64,000 nucleotides of DNA from the NCBI RefSeq assembly GCF_000006405.1, contig NW_003213656.1:176213-240212 (forward strand), read 5' to 3'. The position numbers and the translations under genes are program-made. Numbering within the stretch: the first letter of the stretch is position 1; each line of letters begins with the position of its first letter. The stretch comes from Perkinsus marinus ATCC 50983. Lineage: Eukaryota > Perkinsozoa > Perkinsida > Perkinsidae. Shown here piece after piece: positions 34,090 to 43,795 of the stretch. The notes beneath the pieces were generated by a model. It worked only from the letters and a program-made list of their open reading frames with translations. It was not told where the DNA came from and searched no databases.

Positions 34090-35058
34090 ATGGTGTTTTT
34101 CTACGACTGCTGTGACCCTCGTTACAAGGTCTATATGGGCCGAGATAAATACGAAAACGAAGAGCTACTCAAATACGGCTGGCCCGAGGACGTCTGGTTT
34201 CATGTAAGCCCTAGGGGGGATGCTAATGCCCTATGGTGACACGTAGGTTGACGACCATTCCTCTGCACATGTCTACCTGCGAAGACCAGTGGAGCTCCCC
34301 AAGATAGATGACATCCCTGAGGAGGTGTTGGAGGAAATGTGTCAACTTACAAAGAACAACTCCATTGAGGGGAGTAAGGCTTCCAAGGTCGACATTGTGT
34401 AGGGAGCTCGGTAACGCTTCTAAGGACGACTGTCCGCTGGCAGGTACACGGGTTTCAAAAACCTTAGGAAGGGAGCTGATATGGTCACTGGTCAAGTGGG
34501 CTTCCATGACACCAAAAAGTGCAAGTAGTAGTACTCTTACGTAAGCGGCTTCCGCGTATTTCCCACTACAGGTTCGTTCGTAACCTCCATCGAGATAGAG
34601 AGATCGTGAAGAGAATTGAGAAGACTAAACGGGAGGCCGAGGTTGACCTCTATGCTGAGAGGGAAGAACGGGACCGTAAGGAGCGATTGGCACGCAAGAA
34701 GGTAATACCATTCGCGAGGGGGGCAGGGACCTGTGTATGGTGACCTCTGGGGCATAGGCTGTTAAGGAGAGAGCTATTCGAGAGAAGGCTGAGAAGGAGG
34801 CAGCTATCAAGGAGAAGGAACTACGGAGTTACAAGGCATTTGATGTAATAGAGAGCATAAGGAGTGTATTATAGAGTACGTTGGGCACATTAGAGGCACT
34901 TGTTTCTCTACTGCTTGCCGAAGTGTATGCAGATAGGCTACGATCTTTCTCATTGAATATCGTGTTAGGAGTGTGACGAGTTGAAGACCTCCAATGTAGA
35001 ATTGGGAGGTGATGGCACTATTGAGTCCTGTCGCGAGATTGAGGACGACTTCATGTGA
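34090..35058 (+). CDS. CCDC25: CCDC25 homologue (NFACT-R domain)
   Basis: ATG 34090 gives [20 protein letters not shown] followed by [18 protein letters not shown]. An intron splits this from [20 protein letters not shown] and [20 protein letters not shown]. This is the NFACT-R fold also found in the Rqc2/NEMF quality-control family. Later exons give [10 protein letters not shown], then a basic coiled coil ([49 protein letters not shown]). The end is ...[17 protein letters not shown], matching the ...DSDEFM end of animal CCDC25. CCDC25 has been described as a DNA sensor in animal cells; its ancestral role is probably RNA/ribosome-related. Short introns, all on the plus strand. Complete by comparison with the family. 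Confidence 0.93.
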
Positions 35059-35201
35059 GCCAGCAGCAAGGTGACAACGTTTACTACCGCACTTATGTGT
35101 ATTGCCTCTCACATTTCTCGGGGATCATCAACCTTGCGTTAATAGTTAAATAGTCACCTCTACTTTGAGAATAAACCCTGCTCTCAGTTTTTCACCTTGA
35201 A

Positions 35202-36382
35202 ATGGATAATTTGATCGGTAACATACCTCCAGTGACCAAGGTAGTAGAAGGAGGTCGAGACTTCCTATTACAGTCCCTTTAGGGCATGCTATGCATATCA
35301 TTCGGCCTTATGGCGGCATGTACTCTCGAGTTCATATCACCATTCTCCCTCTACTTCAACTGGTAGTATTTTTCTCCATCATCATCAGGGGTGGGGTTCA
35401 TTGTTGAGGGTATCTCTGTAGCAAGTATTTGTGATAGCAGCTCGAATTGGAGGTTCATTGTTATCTGGTCGCGAGTATTGGCAGAGGGATGCGGAGCAAA
35501 GCTTATCGTATACCCTGCTACGATAGCCATAATTCATTCTCTCGGAACATCGATAATTCGCTGGGATACGCCCCAGTGCATTCGTATGAACTGATAAGGA
35601 TTATCACATAGTCTTTTTTACTGATGCTAAGTTAGATGAAGTCCATATTGTTAATATCGTCCACGTAACGCCTTGTTGGGAAGGGTATGGTTTGCCGTAC
35701 ATAGTTCTACTGCACGTCGTTCAGGGAGATGGTATGGGAGCACGGCCAATGGTGGCGTCTATTCACATGCTTCCTCTTCTATGGAGACCTAGGAGTAGGC
35801 TTCATGTGGAATGTCTACGTTATGTATTTCTACTGTTCACAACTGGAAGAGGTCGTCTTCCGCCAGAGGTAACTCCACCGTACCCTCCCTACTTAATGAC
35901 TGGTTCAGGTCTGGAGACTTCGTATACATGTTGCTAGTGTCCATGTCCATGCTCCTGGGCTTATCATTCCTCACTGGCCACTTCTCCAACTTCTACTCAG
36001 GCGCGATCATCGATGTCATGACGTAGAACAAGGAACGCTCGTCTCACTGCCCTTTTAGTTCCTCATCGCATAGGTACGTATGGGCTCGGCGGAATCCAGG
36101 TGCTCGAGTACATGTTATCGCCTTCACTGTGAAGGCTCCTTATCTCCCTTGGATACTCGCTGGGATATCTTTGGTAGGCCACGCTCCAACCTAGGACACT
36201 CCATTATTCACTTGCTTTAGATAATGGGAGGACAACTGGCTGATCACATACAGGGCATCCTGGCTGGTCATATCTATTACTTTTTCACAGACGTTTATCC
36301 GAGGATGCCGACCTCTCACGGGTTACAAGTGTTGAAGACTCCGAAGGTCCTCAAGTGGCTGTGCGGTCAGAAGGATGAGTAG
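35202..36382 (+). CDS. Derlin family protein (ER-associated degradation)
   Basis: Derlins are rhomboid-like pseudoproteases forming the ERAD retrotranslocation channel in the ER membrane. ATG 35202 begins MDNLIGNIPPVTK, the family's IPPVT start. After a 42-base intron comes the block ending FISPFSLYFNW, then a W-R-L-V-T-T-F-F-Y-F-G-like stretch with GFMWNVYVMYFYCSQLEE. Then come GDFVYMLLVSMSMLLGLSFL, YVWARRNPGARV, TVKAPYLPWILAGISLIMGG, and GILAGHIYYFFTDVYP with the end VLKTPKVLKWLCGQKDE (stop 36380-36382). The WARRNP and GHIYYFF motifs are diagnostic. About seven short introns. An apicoplast-type derlin is possible in alveolates, but there is no obvious transit peptide, so the ER form is favoured. 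Confidence 0.93.
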
Positions 36383-36451
36383 CATCATTCACTTTGTATA
36401 AAATATGTCTAATTTTCGCTACCCTATTTTGGTGTTACTATACTGTTGTAA

Positions 36452-36788
36452 ATGCCCCTATTGTGGAGTAACATTGTGCTGATGACCAAACGGCAGCGTA
36501 GATCAGAGCCTCTGAAGACAGTATTCACCGAGACAGTGGATGAGGGTGGTTGGGAAGTAGATGATACCCTCATGGACGAGAACACCTCCACTGTGGCTAA
36601 CGTGTCAATCCAACTGAGGTGCCTATATATCGGTAGCTTATCAAAAGTGTTATTATCTCAGAGAGAATCCTACTATAGAACCCATGCTGTGCCCTCCAAT
36701 AGTACCCCTTCCTCCATCACCACCGCATGGTTATGTATTAGGAGAGTTGAGTGATGATGAATATATAATGGGTGAATTGTCACCATAA
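36452..36788 (+). CDS. Small acidic/proline-rich protein, unrecognised
   Basis: Exon 1 from ATG 36452 or the in-frame ATG 36482 (MTKRQRRSEPLKTVFTETVD) is spliced over a 42-base intron (GTGCCT...CTCAG). Exon 2 gives IEPMLCPPIVPLPPSPPHGY and then a short acidic tail ending MGELSP at TAA 36786-36788. The join keeps the frame and gives about 90 residues. Composition (basic head, proline-rich middle, acidic tail) suggests a disordered regulator. No match is recognised. Confidence 0.5.
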
Positions 36789-36881
36789 ATGCTGCCATAA
36801 TTTTCATTATATAGTTGTTGAGTAGAATTGACTAAATTGGTCGTTGTAACAACGCGACACTACATTGGTCTAGACAATAGT

Positions 36882-37825
36882 TCACTGGTGGTCAGCGGAA
36901 ACATCTTTATCGACGCACTTCTTGAACTCTGACATACCAACATCAGCTTTCCCATCGATCTCTTGATACACATAAACCACAGCATTGGATCCTTGTACCT
37001 GACTGAAGCATGAGAGAGACCCCTATAGGTGGCGGTGAGCTCACGGCCATGAGCATGAACGCAGGAATAGTGGTGCCATCTGGACGAACCCCAGCGGCCT
37101 GTGACCTGAGGAACCATGCTGTTAAGTCTATACACTCACAAAAGACCTACCCTAGCAAATTAGGATCATACGCACCGGTGGCTGAGCCCGGGTTGATGAA
37201 GAATTTACCCTGAAAGTGATAGAGTATCATCATTGTATGGTACAGTTAGGCAAACTGTAATACCCGATGCTCAGTGATACCGTGCAGATGAGGGGAGCCG
37301 TACACTAAGATGTCTACATCGAGCTTCCTCTGCCACATGCTCAATGCTTCCTAAGTAGAGGGGTACTCAAGAGCCTACGTAGGAACAGGAGCCTACTAGA
37401 TCCCCTTGAGGGGTTATCTGGTGTCCATGGATCAAGCCAACTCGGAAATCTCCAACCTTACAGGTGATGTACTCCGGCAGAGCTTTATCCTCACTATCCG
37501 CGTCTTCGAGCTCCCCCCGAACCTAATCCCCGAGATCCTTCCTAACACCGTCGATGTCAGGCCTCACGACGTAGATGGACTGCTGGCCCATGACTCTGAC
37601 ATTCTCCTGCATCTCCTTACTAGAGCCTATGTTCCCTGTACACAGCACAGTGCTTATCTTGTCTGTATTCTGATGAAATTGCATCCGTGTGAAAAGAAGG
37701 GCCCTACACTTTACTACTACCAGTAATTCCCTAAAACATAGGGGGAGCTCCCTGGCCCGTTCAGGAATGTACATATCCCCTATGAGGAGGACGAGCTCGC
37801 CGAAAGAAGAGTCGTCGTTGGACAT
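36882..37825 (-). CDS. VPS29: VPS29, retromer subunit
   Basis: VPS29 is the metallophosphoesterase-fold subunit of retromer, recycling cargo from endosomes. ATG 37825 gives a short leader and ELVLLIGDMYIPERARELP, then a 51-base intron and KISTVLCTGNIGSSKEMQEN with IYVVRPDIDG. Later exons give VGDFRVGLIHGHQITPQGD, FFINPGSATGAYDPN, IPAFMLMAV, and GSNAVVYVYQEIDGKADVGM, ending at TGA 36882-36884. The GDxH motif of the fold reads GDMY here, so the usual histidine is a tyrosine, in keeping with VPS29 being a non-catalytic scaffold. The gene is tandem with the next minus-strand gene (start 38956). Confidence 0.92.
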
Positions 37826-37938
37826 GTATCGATAGAGACAGTCAAACTAACGTACAATGATCACCCCACTGCGCACCCAACACGGCGTTGATCTCCGAGC
37901 ATTGAGATGATATAGTAGATCAATGTACAGGAGTGAGC

Positions 37939-38956
37939 CTAGCAGTACTTATCGTGGACCTTCCTAACCCTCATATCGAGCATATCCTCTTTAGTCACGT
38001 CTTTGCCCACCTTCTCAGAGTGGGCCTTGTAACCGAAAGCCCCATGCCGTTCAACGTACCTATTCTCCCCTATCCTATGATACACCATGAGTCGACTCAC
38101 GTGAATAAGTTCTGCTGCTTCTTCTTGAACTTCCTCTGTAACTCTTTATCAATGAGATCCTCTACTGATCCTGACAAACGGTGAATTCCATACCACAAGT
38201 CGGTCAACATCTCCCCCACTGCTAGTCCACACTCCAAGACTCAATGTTTATTCGAATGCTCTCAAGTTCATTCCATATACACTACCGTGGCCCTCAGTGT
38301 TTCCCTCCTCGTCTATCTCTTCCTTCTTCATCTTCATCTTTGCCTCTACCTTCCGTCGGAGCACCTCCCCATCCTTTCGAACGTGGAACTGAAGGGACAT
38401 AGTCTACAGTCCGTATTCTAGACAACAGAAGCATACCTCAGTAGTAGTGACGAAGTCCTGGCTGAAGGGATCGGACACCACCAATGATCGGGAGGAGAGA
38501 ACACTGACCACCTGCCTCTCCTCGATCTGAAACCAACATTCTCTCCAATCCAGTGCAGACATCATCGTACTTGTAAACTCTGTGGGTGATGTACCAGGAT
38601 CGTATCTCCCTGCTCAATTTCTTCCATGAACTTAGTGTTCATCCCCTAAGATGGACCCTCCATCGACTCCTACTACTACGCCTACCGTACTCACCTGTAT
38701 TGTGCTGTTGGTACACACTATTCTCCCTGTGCATTTACGGACAGGTACTTCTACTGGGGCGTCCTCTGCATTACCATCAGACAACAGGCCTAGGGTAGGA
38801 ACGCCATAAGAGGGTCTCCGAGAAGGTATAGATAGTACCGTCATCTTCCGAGTGCTGTTGGTGATGATGATGCTTCTTAGACTTCTTCTTTTTCTTAGGC
38901 TTCTCCCCCTTCAAAATAAGAGGGCCTTTCCTGACTCGATCCCCTAGGGTTGACAT
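37939..38956 (-). CDS. Unrecognised protein: Lys-rich head plus beta-type module
   Basis: ATG 38956 opens MSTLGDRVRKGPLILKGEKP followed by KKKKKSKKHHHHQQHSEDDG. Exons then give GRIVCTNSTIQ, GMNTKFMEEIEQGDTILVHH, EERQVVSVLSSRSLVVSDPF and SQDFVTTTE, a G-rich, alternately hydrophobic segment with a GD-T-I-V turn suggesting a small beta-barrel. A charged helical part (RKDGEVLRRKVEAKMKMKKE) follows. The C-terminal part ends DMLDMRVRKVHDKYC at TAG 37939-37941. The Lys-rich opening resembles FAM32A or FRG1 starts but the rest does not. Several short introns; no function assigned. Confidence 0.6.
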
Positions 38957-40205
38957 CAGGGCCCGATCAACGTAGAACTATTAGTCACAAATTGAAGGCT
39001 CCGGTGCGAATACACGAGCATCGTTCCGCTGAGAACGCAAAATCTGCTTCGTCCAAATTTCGTAGAGTATTTAGTGTGGGCCTATAACATATCCATACGC
39101 AACTTTGGAGCGCCCTTAGTTTGGGCGCAGTTGGAGACCTTACTTGAGTGAACCCAAATAGCAGTCAACTCTTAGCATAATATTCTGGAGCTCCATAAGG
39201 CGTTCCGAAATTTGAGGCCACCAAAATAGTCTTCCGTGAAGGTTTTACGTCTGACAGCTAAGTTGGTAGAGCACGTCGTCACGGATCTAAAGGTCCCAGG
39301 ATCGATCCCTGGTGGGCGAATAAGCGATGGGGCACGCTTGAGGCGTCACTAGGATGTTAAGACTAAATTGCGCTTATGTTGCAGGACCAGTCAGAAACTC
39401 ATATTTTGGTAGCAGTGTAGTTATGGAACCGCTACTTCCGTTGCACTCTACTTCCAAGATGTGCTGTGCTGACCAGGTAATAATCAATACCTTTTTCCTT
39501 CCTTGTTGAGAGCGCATGGTTTGCTTATCTTTGAACCACTCGGCTCGTAGACCAATCGTTGGGATCGGCGTAGATATGCACCCACACTTTGATCGTAGTC
39601 GCCGCGGCTCTTCAATGAACTTGCACTCGGAGGAGGTTCCCCTCACACCTTAATGTGCTGTTAACCATGTGGAGTTGCAGTGGCCTACTATGCGAATCCA
39701 GTTCATCCGTCATCATCGATGATGCTTAGAGACGATATTGGATGTTGTTAGTTATTGCAAGTGAACTACAATATTCAAGAAGCCTCGAGGGGTTGGGTTT
39801 TTTCTATCACATTTATCTCTATATACTCCTGGAATGAAAGGAAACGTCATGACAATCATGCTGCGGCTGCTGTTGAGCGAGAGTCGTAGCGTTGATCTCT
39901 CAGCAGTAGTAGGGCCGAATTGGTCCCCGTCCCTCGTCACAAGGCTTACATAACGGTTATCGACAGAGGCACTCGGAATACCCCTTGATAGTACCAACAC
40001 TCAGCAATTACATTTTCTGGTTGATTCTCTGGCCTAAGTCCGACCTAGGCGTTGCTGGTGGCGGACTCGGCAGAATCCATCCCACATGTCGTAGCAAACG
40101 ACCCTTCTCATTGAGATGTTCATCGACTATTGAGTTTTGAGTTGGGTAATGGTAACTACTCAGCAGTTCTATCTTCAGTGATACATTGCTGTCCAGTAGT
40201 AGTGT
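38957..40205. other. Intergenic region with one tRNA-like relic
   Basis: About 1.25 kb without a supported gene. It holds GGAGCGCCC / GGGCGCAG near 39109-39131 (loosely like the GC cores elsewhere) and the tRNA-like stretch at 39248-39320. Confidence 0.4.
39248..39320 (+). pseudogene. tRNA-like sequence (degenerate tRNA or tRNA-derived SINE head)
   Basis: There is a D-arm-like GCTAAGTTGGTAGAGC (39257-39272), a perfect five-pair T-stem CCAGG/CCTGG with loop ATCGATC (39296-39312), an AGGTC variable region and canonical spacing between arms. The anticodon stem and acceptor stem do not pair. So the internal promoter layout is kept but the tRNA fold is not. Confidence 0.5.
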
Positions 40206-41255
40206 ATGGTAGTATTTGCGAGTAAAACCTGGCGGAATCTCACCGACAAGGTAGCGCAGTAAATTGGCCTTTGGGGGTATTGTTGTGAGGCTCAGGTTAT
40301 TGGTGTGAAGGCGATATCATCGGACCCTCTTGAGAAGCAGAGGGCCGCATTATTGGACCATGCGGCAAAGGCTCAAGTACGCCGTCTAGGAGAGCGGTCA
40401 CTAACGCTTGTTGTCGTCAGGCTTTCCACCAGCAGTTGGTGAAGCTTCTAAGTCTGACAGATCAGATGGCGGCCTCGCAGTTGGATATGCCAAGCAATCC
40501 AGGGATGTTATTACGCTGTTGATACCACACCTAGTTCTACGCAGGAGAGTGGAGTAAGCTTATTTCCTTGCTGGTTGTTGTTGTGGTTGATTACTGTGCT
40601 TCAGTATTCTCCGGCGATATCCCTTTTCGCGGACCAGCTGATGAGATGTCAGCAGTCTGCACAGGCGTCAAGACCGCAGCTACAGGTTGCTGTGGGGGAG
40701 GCACATAAGTTGGTACAGCGGAATGCCGACTTACAGCAGAAGCTGAAGGACCGCGATAGGGCGTATGCTGACCTCGACCATTATAATCACAAGATAGAGG
40801 ACCTCAAGACGGATGCTTCCAAGCGGTCTAAGAAGGATCTTAAGGCTGAGGAGAGGCTCTCACGAGTAGGGGCGAATAACGTGTTTTCATATCACTTGGA
40901 GAAGTCAGAATGTCGAGAAGCATCGTATGGCGCAAGAGTCTTTCATCAAGTTGGACAACAAAGTTAGAGCGGAAATGTCCGAGCTACTCGAAGGGAAGGA
41001 GGCTGACTTCGCCAAGATCGTCGCTGAGGTAAGCAGACAACTGGACAGTGGACGGGTGGTACTGGCTTCTCCTAGTACTCTCGGTATCTGGGAGTAACGG
41101 CATCAGCAGGGATGCAGGGCATCACCACATTCACAGACCAAGTGCCGACGATGGTCAGGCAGCAGGTCGAGCGGGATGAAGACCCCTTCCCATTTCACAA
41201 CCAGAATTCCAATGGCTCAATCATGAACCAGTCCATGTCGGGAATAGCGACGTAA
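40206..41255 (+). CDS. BAR-domain-like membrane-curvature protein, copy 1
   Basis: ATG 40206 gives MVVFASKTWRNLTDK, spliced to AQVIGVKAISSDPLEKQRAA. Next come FHQQLVKLLSLTDQMAAS and a long helical exon (LFADQLMRCQQSAQASRPQL, LKDRDRAYADLDHYNHKIED, ASKRSKKDLKAEERLSR). That is the K/R-D-x-D-Y helix-2 pattern of amphiphysin-type BAR domains. Then come SFIKLDNKVRAEMSELLEGK and EADFAKIVAE. The end is acidic/Asn-rich (VERDEDPFPFHNQNSNGS), stop 41253-41255. BAR dimers sense or bend membranes in endocytosis. The family assignment is by pattern. The next gene is a diverged paralogue. Confidence 0.6.
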
Positions 41256-41667
41256 GCTGAGGGCATTCCCTGTACTGCTACAGTCTATCTTGGCGTCGCC
41301 AGTTACGATATGTCTATGAATGAACAGAAGAGAGATGCCCCTTCGGCCCCCTTCATGCTGGTGTAACCGCTGCTGGTGATTATTTTCTGTAGTATCATGA
41401 TTTCCATTTTATGCCGATGCCGAGGAATCTGATGGCATTGTTATGTACCATATTGTCTCTCCGTCAATATATCCGATATACCACGATGACAAGCTTCGTG
41501 TCGATACTTTGAGTAAATGCATTCAACGTACGAGAGCTAGTATCACTGCATACATCTCAGTTGTGTTGGTTGCGCTGAGCTCTCTCTGCGCTGGAGAGGA
41601 GGAGCTATCCAACGGAGTTGGTTGCATATCATGAAGCGACCGCTAGTTGATTATTTACTTTTACCCC
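41256..41667. other. Intergenic region
   Basis: About 410 bases between the two BAR-like genes; nothing supported. Confidence 0.35.
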
Positions 41668-43464
41668 ATGCCTTTCTTCGAGGGTTATAAGACTCTTCGT
41701 AGGATTAAGGAAAGAGTAGCTACACCTTAGTTGACGATGCCTAGAGTATGCATACATCAGATTCGGGGAGTGCGGCGTATGAAGGAAGATCCTTTGGAGG
41801 GGGAGAGGGCCATTGCTTCGGACTTCTTCGACCGCTGCAAGGTATTTCAGATTCGCCCGCGCTGAGCTATAGACCAGGACTTGAGTTGCTCTCCCCAAGC
41901 AGTAATATTCATATGCTCGTGCTCAGATATTCAACACTACTGTTGGCACTCTGTCGAATGTTATGGAGAAACTAGCGAGTGTCAACAACGAGTTGGTAGA
42001 ATCAACTAAGTCCTTCTACCCTAATGACAATCCGGTTAATACTCGGTAGCAACTGCTGCCCTAACGGTCTCTCATATGTTTAGTACGCACCCATAAGAGC
42101 TACTATGAGCGAGGCTTTAGAGCACCTCAAGACCACCATCCGGGGCCGAGGCAATAATCTGGAAGGCATGAAGTATGCATCTGAGCAGCTGATGAAGCAA
42201 GGGTTGGATATGAACACTATGCTCACGTAAGGGGCGAGTGGCCAGCAAGGTACATACCGCAACTTACCCGAATTCCATTGCATAGGGCGAGCATTCGGAG
42301 TTTTGCATAGTAGGAGAGGACGAGTTCACTCAAATCAATGATGACGCTCGTTGATACACCTCTTGCGTATCAACTTCAAACGCTCGCTTCATCGGCCGCA
42401 GACCTGCAATGAAATTCAGCATAGGGCAAGAGCAGTTCGGAACGCTTGATACGATCCTTGTCGGCCTTGAAGACTTGTAGAGGGTTGTTTCAGCGACCGG
42501 GACCGGGCTCATAATTTGATGTCACATTACGAAGTGAAAGTTAAGAAGCTGAAGGGCTCCAAGAAAACTCATGCCGAGAAGATGGATAGGGTAGGAATAG
42601 ACAGCGTGGGGATCTGGGGAGGAGTCGACCGTCAGAACCAACTGAAGCACAGTTTGCACGCACTCATTCGAGGAGTTAGATAAGGATGCACACAGTAGGT
42701 GTCCGGAGTACTAGCTACTCGTGATAAGGAGTTCGCCACTCTACTGGGGCTGGTAGGCTATAGGGAGAGTATGGGTTTGGTGAATGATGATTGAATCACC
42801 TCACTGTGGTCAGTTATGCTCGTACTTGGCCACAATAACAAGAGAGATGGAGGAGTGCACGAAGCCACTGGGAGCCGTCTATAAGAGGGTTGAGCTAATC
42901 CATGGCAGGAATCGTGAAGGTATTGCTACTGTTGATGCCGGGCCATGTGGATGTAGTAGGGATGGATGCCAACCCCTTCCCATCTCCATCTCTCAACCCG
43001 TTTGACGAAGTGTAAGTTCGGAAGCAATCTCGTACTGTAGTGAAATGTAGTATTCAGGAATTCCGAAGTGACAGTATTACGTGGTCATCGCCAGTCAGGA
43101 CAGCTTGGTCATCATGTGCCAGCTTCCCAGAGTGTTAAGACAGTAAGGCAGTGCATCGTTGTATATGTACAGTAGTGATTCGTCCTGGCAGGTGATCACT
43201 CACCCGAGTAGCGAGGTCCAGCAGAAGACGCCTTCGGGTGTATCTGTGGAAGTCATTCCTGACGCTGGCACACCGACAACAGTGAAGCATATTTCGAGGG
43301 ATGATGCCGATGCCTTTGATCCGGACGCTATCATGGAAGAGGAGACCATCCGGGTGGGCGAGCAGAGCTCTGTCGGGAGTCTACCGGGCTCTGCTACTAA
43401 GCAGGAGGAGACACCTGAGGAGGATGACAAGGAGAGCCACTTGATGGACATAATCAAGGGATAA
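41668..43464 (+). CDS. BAR-domain-like membrane-curvature protein, copy 2
   Basis: ATG 41668 gives MPFFEGYKTLRRIKER. Exons follow with MKEDPLEGERAIASDFFDRC (compare SDPLEKQRAA in the neighbour), FNTTVGTLSNVMEKLASVNN, and YAPIRATMSEALEHLKTTIR. Then come DRDRAHNLMSHYEVKVKKLK (helix-2 BAR pattern again), ATRDKEFATLLGLVGYRESM and QLCSYLATITREMEECTKPL. Last is a disordered acidic C-terminal exon (about 43159-43464) ending EEDDKESHLMDIIKG. Same block order as the upstream gene but longer, with an extra tail. Inner splice sites are approximate. Confidence 0.55.
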
Positions 43465-43795
43465 TGAAGCTTGTGTTCATCCCTTGTTGAGGAAGTTGCC
43501 GTACATTGCTGCATGACTGTTGTGAATCATGAGATTCAGTGATTGAGATTCTCTATCCCCACGTGTTGCGCAGAGTGCCGGGTTAACAGGATCGAACGAC
43601 GCATGTTCCCACTCGTTATATCTACTGTACTTGTTCTCCCCCTGGTGAGGAGAGATATTACATTAGGGTAAATTAGCTGTTGCCGATAATAATGTGAGTT
43701 AACACTTTTACGGCAGGGATTGAGGAACCTATTGGATTAGGTTATGCTCGCCTTGCCTCCTGCCGAATCGGCGCGGTTTGGTACGGTCTGATACG

